12,423 nucleotides of DNA from Bacteroidia bacterium. Its GTDB lineage: Bacteria; Bacteroidota; Bacteroidia; Bacteroidales; Dysgonomonadaceae. The position numbers and the translations under genes were made by a program. The notes beneath the pieces are model-generated. The model ran no database searches, was not told where the DNA came from, and saw only the letters and a list, made by a program, of their open reading frames with translations. The DNA is taken from contig JAUNRY010000043.1 in assembly GCA_030539475.1 (NCBI GenBank), forward strand, positions 1 through 12,423, written 5' to 3'. Every line of letters starts with the position of its first letter. The first letter of the stretch is position 1. Shown here piece by piece: positions 7,292 to 12,423 of the stretch.

Positions 7292-8467
7292 CTACAAAAG
7301 CCCCAGCGTTTCCTGTGCCAGTCGTATCTCGCGCTCGCTTCCGGTGTGCTTTCCTTCCACGTCCGATATTTTAACACATTCGTGCCATTGTTCTTTGGCA
7401 GTCATCTTGCAGCGAAACAATTTCATCACGATATTCATTCCCTTGATGCTGTTTCCAACGTCGTTGGTGAGGTTTGTACCAATGCCGAAAGTTGCGCCGA
7501 TGCGGCCGTCGCAATAATTTTTTATATGGATGGCTTTCTCCACGTTCAGGCTGTCGGAAAAAACAATGTATTTCAGTTGCGGGTTTATGCGCAGTTCTTC
7601 GTAACGGCGGATGGCTTTGTCGGTAAAAACAAGCGCATCGCCGCTATCATGCCGGAGGCTGGTGAAAAGCGCCGCGTGTTTCTTGCTGAAGTTGCGCAGA
7701 AAAACATCGGTGGTGTAAGTATCGGTAAGCACGGTTCCCAAATCGCCGTCGTACACGTTGATCCAGTTTTCCATAGACATGTAGTTGGCCATTTTGTAAC
7801 CGTAAATGGAGCCGTGAAACTGCACCCATTCGTGCGGATGCGTACCCGATACGTTGAGGTTGTGCTTATATGCCAGATAAACGTTGCTTGTGCCGAAAAG
7901 CGAATCGCCGGCATGCTGTTTAAGCAGTTCCGTAACCCGGTCTTCCACGTCGAAACTAAACCGCCGGCGCATGCCGAAAAGCGAGAACGTGATGTTGTTT
8001 TCTTTTAGCGTTAATGCTTTTTCGATGGCCGATTTTTCCATGTATTCCGTGTCGGGATGTTGTCCGGTTTCGCGGAAATAGAGTTCCGAAACGGTAGCCA
8101 AAATAGGCGTTTCCCACAGCGTAACCCTGTATAACAAGCCCGTGGCACGGATTTTCAACTTGCTGTTTTCCATAGAAACCTGCACCTCCGAGGGATCAAA
8201 CCGAAATCCTTTCAGAAAATCGATATAAATGGGCGGCAGATACGGCATTTTCTTTCGCACGAAATCTTCTTCGCCTTTGGTCAGGCTCAATTCCGACATC
8301 TTTTCCAACTCCTGGCGCACCAATGCATCAAACCCATCGGGATAATCGCCGTTGCTCCTGTCCACAAATTCAAATTCGCCCATGGCGCGAGGAAAAAGTT
8401 TGCTGTACGCGTAACCGGTGGTGAATTTATACAAATCCGTATCGAGAATACTTCTTATAATTGACAT
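7292..8467 (-). CDS. pncB: Nicotinate phosphoribosyltransferase
   Basis: It catalyses the first step of the Preiss-Handler NAD salvage route in the cytosol: nicotinate + PRPP + ATP to nicotinate mononucleotide. The 391-residue length suits the bacterial PncB type. Family features visible are DTDLYKFTTGYA (9-20), the VTLWETPILATVSELYFRE segment (115-133), GTHPHEW (208-214) whose H212 corresponds to the histidine that is autophosphorylated in PncB, SLRHDSGD (270-277), and the phosphate-binding region FSDSLN to FGIGTNLTND (303-336). ATG 8467 opens directly with the conserved MSIIRSILDTDLYKF. It stands alone on the minus strand. No clear promoter was found. An out-of-frame ATG at 8514, in a sequence context like the padR start, begins a 19-codon reading frame that overlaps the pncB start. 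Confidence 0.96.
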   Translation of the reverse strand: MSIIRSILDTDLYKFTTGYAYSKLFPRAMGEFEFVDRSNGDYPDGFDALVRQELEKMSELSLTKGEEDFVRKKMPYLPPIYIDFLKGFRFDPSEVQVSMENSKLKIRATGLLYRVTLWETPILATVSELYFRETGQHPDTEYMEKSAIEKALTLKENNITFSLFGMRRRFSFDVEDRVTELLKQHAGDSLFGTSNVYLAYKHNLNVSGTHPHEWVQFHGSIYGYKMANYMSMENWINVYDGDLGTVLTDTYTTDVFLRNFSKKHAALFTSLRHDSGDALVFTDKAIRRYEELRINPQLKYIVFSDSLNVEKAIHIKNYCDGRIGATFGIGTNLTNDVGNSIKGMNIVMKLFRCKMTAKEQWHECVKISDVEGKHTGSEREIRLAQETLGLL

Positions 8468-8682
8468 TTTCTTGCGTTTTTAAGGTAAAACGTTTGGAAG
8501 GGAAATCGGTTCATTCTGTTCAATATCATTTATTCCCCGAGGTTGGCGTTGCCTGTCGCGTTTTTAGTATATCCAATCGGAAATCTTTCCTACAAAACTT
8601 CGTTTTTGAGAAACAATTTTCCCGTTTCCTTGTTTTTAAAAAAAATACGAACTCGCAAAAGGCAGAGTCCCATACGGCCATA
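8468..8682. other. AT-rich region upstream of pncB and the carbonic anhydrase remnant
   Basis: This 215-base stretch is the upstream region of pncB on the minus strand and of the remnant on the plus strand. It contains TTCATTCTGTTCAAT (8510-8524), a 15-base match to the padR start region, a small inverted repeat GGAAA-TC-TTTCC (8580-8591), and an A-run at 8637-8646. The plus frame is open throughout, but the translated residues (8461-8682) are not recognisable as any family and may be the scar of the deletion that removed the carbonic anhydrase N-terminus. Confidence 0.5.
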
Positions 8683-8964
8683 ATGAAAAAAATAAAAACT
8701 AATCGCATGAAACTATCCATTCAGTTTTTTCGGCAAGCCGGGAATTTAACCCAATTGCTCGACCAGATTAAACCCGCGATAGCTACGAACGGTTCGCCCA
8801 ATGAGATTTTGCAGCAAACAACACGCAATAATGTTCTTGCAACCATTGACGATATCAAAGAGCAAAGCGAGATTGTGAAAGGCCTTATTGAAAAGGGGCA
8901 GATTAAAATTGTTCCGGCCTATTATGATTTAGAAACAGGCGTGGTGGATTTTTTTGAGAATTAA
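8683..8964 (+). pseudogene. 5'-truncated beta-carbonic anhydrase remnant
   Basis: The last 75 residues (8740-8964: GNLTQLLDQIKPAI, RNNVLATIDDIKEQSEIVKGLIEKG, IKIVPAYYDLETGVVDF) match the C-terminal end of Bacteroidetes beta-carbonic anhydrases, recognised from memory of the family. Full-length enzymes are about 200-270 residues, and the zinc ligands (Cys-X-Asp and His-X-X-Cys) lie in the N-terminal part, which is absent. Upstream of about 8737 the frame is open but its residues no longer resemble the family, and I see no zinc-site remnant in any frame back to 8468. ATGs at 8683 and 8707 could start a 93- or 85-residue protein, which could not bind zinc or hydrate CO2. A deletion or rearrangement at about 8737 is the simplest explanation. 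It ends 15 bases before the methyltransferase start. The identification of the fragment is fairly sure; whether it is expressed is unknown. Confidence 0.75.
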
Positions 8965-8979
8965 TCGCTCAACGCCTCA

Positions 8980-9792
8980 ATGGAAAACATGCTGCATTGT
9001 CAAGATAACAAACCAAATACGTCCGTTGAGTTTTTCGATACTTCTTCGGACATATACAACGAAATCCGTCCCGCCTACAACGAGGAAGTTTATACCGCCA
9101 TTTCGGAATTTTTAAAACCCGGCAAAACTTACAAAATACTGGAAATTGGTGCCGGGAACGGCATTGCCACAGAGAGGATTTACGATTTATGGAAACCGGA
9201 ACTCACGCTGTTGGAACCGGGTAAAAACCTGAGCCGGCTGTTGATCGAAAAATTCGGAAGTGAACCGAATATAGAAATCATCAACGACTGTTTCGAAAGC
9301 GCCGAACTTAAAGAAGAGTATTTCCACGCTGTTGTTTCGGCAACATCTTTCCATTGGTTAAACAACGAAACAAAATACACCAAATCGCACAAACTTCTGA
9401 AAGAAAATGGCTTACTGATTGTGTTTTGGAACAATTATGGGATAGATAACCCGGATTTAAGCGCGGAAATTCAGCAAATATATACAGCAAATACCGGAAA
9501 AAAATTAGCGAAAAGTATCGGGGAGATTCAGTCCGAAAAAATTGATAACCGGAAGAATGAAATCATAAACAGCGGATTGTTTGAGTTGTTAACCCACCGA
9601 ATATTTACAACGGAAATACGCTTCGCCGGCGCGGAATACATAAAATTGCTGAAAACTTTTCCCGATCATGCGGCTTTCCCCGACGCTTTTTTCACAGAAA
9701 TGGCAACTGTTTTTGAAAAGTCCAACAACACAGTAACGGTGAAAATTACCCTGAACCTTAATGTGGCGCGTAGAAAATCAATCTGGCGTTGA
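8980..9792 (+). CDS. Class I SAM-dependent methyltransferase
   Basis: A 270-residue cytosolic methyltransferase of the Methyltransf_11/25 type. SAM-binding motif I is ILEIGAGNG (53-61); motif II ends in the acidic residue of LTLLEPG (E79), which should bind the ribose of SAM. A later hydrophobic strand, HAVVSATSFHWL (116-127), followed by LLKENGLLIVFWNNYG (139-154), is typical of the trans-aconitate/ubiquinone-methylase-like group. The substrate cannot be told. ATG 8980 gives the longest form; ATG 8989 is equally possible, since neither has a clear ribosome binding site. The last residues (VARRKSIWR) are slightly longer than the usual VARK-like end. It follows the carbonic anhydrase remnant by 15 bases, so they may share a transcript. 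It converges on the DUF1801 gene. Confidence 0.9.
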   Translation: MENMLHCQDNKPNTSVEFFDTSSDIYNEIRPAYNEEVYTAISEFLKPGKTYKILEIGAGNGIATERIYDLWKPELTLLEPGKNLSRLLIEKFGSEPNIEIINDCFESAELKEEYFHAVVSATSFHWLNNETKYTKSHKLLKENGLLIVFWNNYGIDNPDLSAEIQQIYTANTGKKLAKSIGEIQSEKIDNRKNEIINSGLFELLTHRIFTTEIRFAGAEYIKLLKTFPDHAAFPDAFFTEMATVFEKSNNTVTVKITLNLNVARRKSIWR

Positions 9793-9810
9793 AATTCTTT
9801 GAGAAATTTA

Positions 9811-9836
9811 GACACGAGGAATAAATCGCGTCCCTA
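9811..9836. repeat. Degenerate palindromic element at the convergent gene junction
   Basis: GACACGA (9811-9817) pairs with TCGCGTC (9826-9832) in six of seven positions around an 8-base loop, followed by CCTA. The right half (AAATCGCGTCCCTAC) resembles the right half of the 7263-7290 element (AAATCGCATC then CCC). The TAG stop of the DUF1801 gene (9834-9836) lies in its tail. The left half looks decayed. Membership in the same family as the other two palindromes is only a possibility. Confidence 0.4.
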
Positions 9837-10292
9837 CCTTCTCCTCACCTCGTTTTCGTAGGTATCTATCCACTGCTGCACCGACACTTTTTGTGCCAGC
9901 TGCCCGATTAATTCGTAAGGAATATCGTCGATTTTCTTGAACCGGATGCACCCTTTTCCCATATCCGGTTTGGTTTTGCAATGCTTGGGATATTCTGCCT
10001 GAAACCAATCCTGCAGCCCGGGAACAACACCAACAGCCATGTGGTACAACGCGATATGATTTTTTTGCGAAGCAAGGTTCATCAGCGGTAGCGGCACTTT
10101 TGGCTTCACGGCATAGCCGTCGGGATAAATGGAAAAGGGAATGACGTAGCCGATCATTCCGTAACTGATTTCTTCCATGTAGCCATCGGGCAAATTTTCT
10201 TTCAGTACCCGACGGAGTTTCTCGATGGCTTCCCTGCGTTCGGGAGCGAGTTGCTGCACGTATGCATCGGGCGTTTCCGGTTTTGATGTCAT
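9834..10292 (-). CDS. DUF1801 domain protein (YdhG-like)
   Basis: A 152-residue cytosolic protein of the DUF1801 family, whose fold is related to iron chaperones of the frataxin/YdhG type; its biochemical role is not settled. Recognisable elements are the start TPDAYVQQLAPERREAIEKL (7-26), then DGYMEEISYGMIGYVIP (36-52), ASQKNHIALYHMAV (74-87), and the C-terminal MGKGCIRFKK-IDDIPYELIGQLAQ (111-134). ATG 10292 gives an ordinary family N-terminus. It is divergent from the MFS gene, with a 123-base shared upstream region, and converges on the methyltransferase 42 bases away. Its last three codons (RRR) and stop run into the palindromic element at 9811-9836, so the final residues may be shaped by that element. 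Confidence 0.88.
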   Translation of the reverse strand: MTSKPETPDAYVQQLAPERREAIEKLRRVLKENLPDGYMEEISYGMIGYVIPFSIYPDGYAVKPKVPLPLMNLASQKNHIALYHMAVGVVPGLQDWFQAEYPKHCKTKPDMGKGCIRFKKIDDIPYELIGQLAQKVSVQQWIDTYENEVRRR

Positions 10293-10331
10293 AATCCGTT
10301 TTTTATGTTTGTTCTGCTCGTTCTTTTGGCG

Positions 10332-10339
10332 TAAAGATA
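10332..10339 (-). promoter_or_regulatory. Candidate -7 box of the DUF1801 gene
   Basis: On the minus strand TATCTTTA differs from the consensus TAnnTTTG in the last base. It lies 40 bases before ATG 10292. No convincing -33 TTTG stands at the right distance, so the call is weak. The rest of the 10293-10415 gap holds a direct repeat ATCATTTG (10358-10365, 10374-10381) but no clear plus-strand promoter for the MFS gene. Confidence 0.3.
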
Positions 10340-10415
10340 CATTTTTTTCTCCAATTTATCATTTGAACAAAAAATCATTTGCATTGTTTAAAAGTCTGTT
10401 TTTCAGAACGCGCGA

Positions 10416-11714
10416 ATGAAACGATTTCTCAACATCCTCATCAATATGGCCGTAGCCAATACTTCCACATTTTTTCTGTGGAGCGCATTGTCGTTTTGGC
10501 TCTACCTGGAAACCCAATCGGTTCTCATACTTTCCATTCTCAGCGGAACGTTCATGACGCTTGTAACCCTGTCGGGAATGTTTTTCGGCACCATTGTTGA
10601 TAAACACCGCAAGAAGAAAGTGATGGCCGTTTCATCGGTGGTGGCGATTGCTTTTTTGTTGCTCGCGGGTTCTGTTTTTTTGATTTTCGAACAACAGGAC
10701 ATTGCCGATATGTCGTCGCCCGCGTTCTGGATTTTTTCGCTTTCCATACTATTGAGCGCGCTGGTTAGCAACCTTCGGGCGATAGCGCTTTCAACCACCG
10801 TTTCCATTCTGGTTCCGAAAGCCGGTTACGCCCGCGCCAACGGCATGGTGGGAATGGTTCAGGGCTTCGGGATGATTGCCAATACCGTTTTCAGCGGATT
10901 GGTGATAGGCCGGCTGGGGCTTGAGTGGGCCATGTATATAACGCTTGTTGTATCGGGGTTGGCGTTGGTTCATCTCTTTTTTGTGCCGATACCCGAAGAG
11001 CACCTGCACCACGATCCTGAAGTGCGGAACAAGCAAATAGATTTCAGGGGCGCCCTGAAAGCCATTCGTTCCGTTCCCGGATTAATGGCGTTGATATTTT
11101 TCACCACGTTCAACAACTTTATCGGCGGAATCATTATGGTGCTGCTCGACCCCTACGGATTAGAAATGTTTTCGGTGGAAATGTGGGGCATTGTCCTCGG
11201 CAGTACCGGAACCGGATTCATTTTCGGCGGAATGGCCATCAGCCGGAAAGGATTGGGCAAAAAGCCGCTGCGCACGATGCTTTACGGATACGTAATCGCG
11301 AGCCTTATCTGCCTGCTCTTCACCGTGCGCGAATGGGCGTGGCTGTTTTTGGCAGGAATTTTCTTGTACATGTTTTTTGTACCTTTCATCGAAGCGGCCG
11401 AGCAAACCATTATTCAAACCGTTGTGCCGAAAATCAAGCAAGGCCGCGTTTTCGGGTTTGCCCAAACCGTGGAATCGGCGGCAACGCCCATATCCAGTTA
11501 CCTGATTGGCCCCGTAGCGCAATTCTCCATCATCCCCTTCATGGAAAGCGATGCCGGAAAACAAACCTTCGGCTGGTTGCTGGGCGAAGGGAGCGCGCGC
11601 GGCATAGCCCTCACGTTTGTTTTGGCCGGAGTTTTCATGCTCGCTCTGTCGTTGATGGCTTTCCGCACAAAAGCTTACCGGCGGCTCTCGGAATCGTTTG
11701 GTAATTCCAACTAA
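10416..11714 (+). CDS. MFS transporter, probable exporter
   Basis: A 432-residue inner-membrane major facilitator with about 12 helices. Motif A between helices 2 and 3 is clear: GTIVDKHRKKKVM (58-70), with D62 and R65. A second, weak counterpart lies after helix 8 (GGMAISRKGLGKKPLR, 271-286). The N-terminal half ends near 190, and a charged cytoplasmic linker (192-212, with a histidine-rich EEHLHHD) separates the halves. The region 326-362 (EAAEQTIIQTVVPKIKQGRVFGFAQTVESAATPISS) is typical of MFS_3/EntS-like drug or siderophore exporters. A long periplasmic loop (about 371-397) precedes the last helix. The substrate is unknown. It is divergent from DUF1801 and ends 105 bases before the hydrolase gene, with no clear terminator between, so read-through is possible. 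ATG 10416 is well supported by the helix that starts at once. Confidence 0.92.
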   Translation: MKRFLNILINMAVANTSTFFLWSALSFWLYLETQSVLILSILSGTFMTLVTLSGMFFGTIVDKHRKKKVMAVSSVVAIAFLLLAGSVFLIFEQQDIADMSSPAFWIFSLSILLSALVSNLRAIALSTTVSILVPKAGYARANGMVGMVQGFGMIANTVFSGLVIGRLGLEWAMYITLVVSGLALVHLFFVPIPEEHLHHDPEVRNKQIDFRGALKAIRSVPGLMALIFFTTFNNFIGGIIMVLLDPYGLEMFSVEMWGIVLGSTGTGFIFGGMAISRKGLGKKPLRTMLYGYVIASLICLLFTVREWAWLFLAGIFLYMFFVPFIEAAEQTIIQTVVPKIKQGRVFGFAQTVESAATPISSYLIGPVAQFSIIPFMESDAGKQTFGWLLGEGSARGIALTFVLAGVFMLALSLMAFRTKAYRRLSESFGNSN

Positions 11715-11819
11715 TCTTTCGGGAATATACCTGCCTGCATCTACGAAAAGAAAATCAACATTTTGTTTTACCGGAAGTTTTCGTTTTATTTGTAATTTGT
11801 TTCAGAAATTTACAAACAC

Positions 11820-12423
11820 ATGAAAAAAAGTTTTTCTCTCCTCATTTATATGCTGTTTTTGGCAATAGTTGCATCGCACGCGCAAATAGGCGTGGATGCC
11901 ACCAACACGTATCTTATCACCAAAAAAGACGGCAAACCGTTCTTCTGGCTGGGCGATACTGCCTGGGAACTTTTTCACCGGCTTAACCGCGAGGAAGCCA
12001 TTCACTATTTGAACACCCGCCAAAAGCAGCAATTCAATGTAATTATGGCGGTTGCATTGGCCGAACTCGATGGGCTGCGCCAACCCAACCTGTACGGCGA
12101 TGTGCCGTTTAAAAACCTCGAAACGCGGGAATGGGCGGTAACTCCGGGCAACAACCCCAACAACGCCGATGAATACGATTACTGGGACCACGTGGACTTC
12201 GTTATTGAGGAAGCCGCCAAACGCAACATGTACATTGGGCTATTGCCCACGTGGGGCGACAAAGTGGCCTATAACTGGGGCGAAGGGCCGATGATTTTCA
12301 ACAACAACCCCGATGGCGCTTACGCCTACGCGAAAAAACTGGCAGAACGATACAAAGGCCGGTGGAACATTATCTGGATTTTGGGCGGCGACCGCGCTGC
12401 AACTTACGAACGTGAAGGGCGCA
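11820..12423 (+). CDS. DUF4038 / apiosidase-like glycoside hydrolase (GH140 type), 5' part
   Basis: The gene runs off the right edge; 201 codons are visible. Residues 1-22 are a signal peptide (MKKSFSLLIYMLFLAIVASHA-Q), so the protein is exported. The mature start is the DUF4038 domain: FFWLGDTAWELFHRLNREEAI (41-61), FNVIMAVAL (72-80), DYWDHVDFVIEEA (120-132), YIGLLPTWGD (138-147), and RWNIIWILGGDR (181-192). The TIM-barrel family includes BT1012-type apiosidases that remove apiose from rhamnogalacturonan II. D191 in GGDR lies where the catalytic acid is expected, but I cannot align it exactly; the nucleophile would be beyond the edge. Bacteroidetes place such genes in polysaccharide utilisation loci, so the genes to the right are worth seeing. 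A weak promoter-like TAATTTG (11793-11799) lies 20 bases before ATG 11820. Confidence 0.88.
   Translation, partial: MKKSFSLLIYMLFLAIVASHAQIGVDATNTYLITKKDGKPFFWLGDTAWELFHRLNREEAIHYLNTRQKQQFNVIMAVALAELDGLRQPNLYGDVPFKNLETREWAVTPGNNPNNADEYDYWDHVDFVIEEAAKRNMYIGLLPTWGDKVAYNWGEGPMIFNNNPDGAYAYAKKLAERYKGRWNIIWILGGDRAATYEREGR

Noticed and set aside
7181..8008. A 275-codon open frame on the plus strand overlapping the M23 gene end and pncB
   Set aside because: It is mostly antisense to pncB, crosses the convergent junction and has no family resemblance.
8461..8682. N-terminal extension of the carbonic anhydrase remnant back to 8461
   Set aside because: The frame is open but the residues show no family signal, and it overlaps the start of pncB on the other strand.
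11802..12191. A 129-codon minus-strand frame opposite the hydrolase gene
   Set aside because: The plus strand encodes a clear signal peptide and DUF4038 domain across the same bases; the minus frame has no recognisable features.
1..12423. CRISPR arrays, tRNA or rRNA genes, riboswitches, insertion sequences
   Set aside because: I looked for evenly spaced repeats, cloverleaf-like segments, transposase motifs and terminal inverted repeats and found none; only short palindromes and local repeats are present.

Overview
The window looks like chromosome from a member of the Bacteroidetes, probably Bacteroidales. The reasons are Bacteroidetes-type promoters (-7 TAnnTTTG) rather than sigma70 boxes, little or no Shine-Dalgarno sequence before the starts, a PadR/PspC gene pair, and a secreted DUF4038 (apiosidase-like, GH140) protein typical of polysaccharide-degrading Bacteroidetes. 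The assignment to family or genus is not attempted; it is inference from gene content and signals. No mobile element with a transposase, CRISPR array, rRNA or tRNA was seen.

Layout, left to right. A bidirectional hairpin terminator (35-64) and a palindromic element (73-100) lie downstream of clpB (104-2692, minus), the disaggregase of the heat-shock system. A 302-base non-coding stretch (2693-2994) carries repeats of an AAGAACCAAGAG type and a terminator for the next operon. That operon, read on the minus strand, is padR (4968-5336) followed with an ATGA overlap by a 658-residue double-PspC membrane protein (2995-4971). Divergent from it is a secreted M23 metallopeptidase (5554-7245, plus). 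It converges on pncB (7292-8467, minus), the nicotinate phosphoribosyltransferase of NAD salvage, with a tandem pair of hairpins between them. Then come a 5'-truncated beta-carbonic anhydrase remnant (8683-8964, plus) and a class I SAM methyltransferase (8980-9792, plus). The latter converges on a small DUF1801 protein (9834-10292, minus), again with a palindromic element at the junction. The last two genes are an MFS exporter (10416-11714, plus) and the N-terminal part of a DUF4038/GH140-like glycoside hydrolase (11820 to the right edge, plus).

How the genes work together: apart from the padR-pspC pair, which looks like an autoregulated envelope-stress module, the genes read as independent housekeeping units (protein quality control, cell wall, NAD salvage, transport). 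The hydrolase at the right edge may open a carbohydrate-utilisation locus beyond the window.

The most interesting signals are non-coding. Two palindromes 7.2 kb apart (73-100 and 7263-7290) align without gaps, share the TTGGAA loop region and a CACCCG tail, and differ by compensatory changes in the stem. A third degenerate palindrome at 9811-9836 has a similar position. All three lie just past, or over, the stop codon of a minus-strand gene. The decayed carbonic anhydrase is the second point of interest. I found no strong case for a new multi-gene system in this window.
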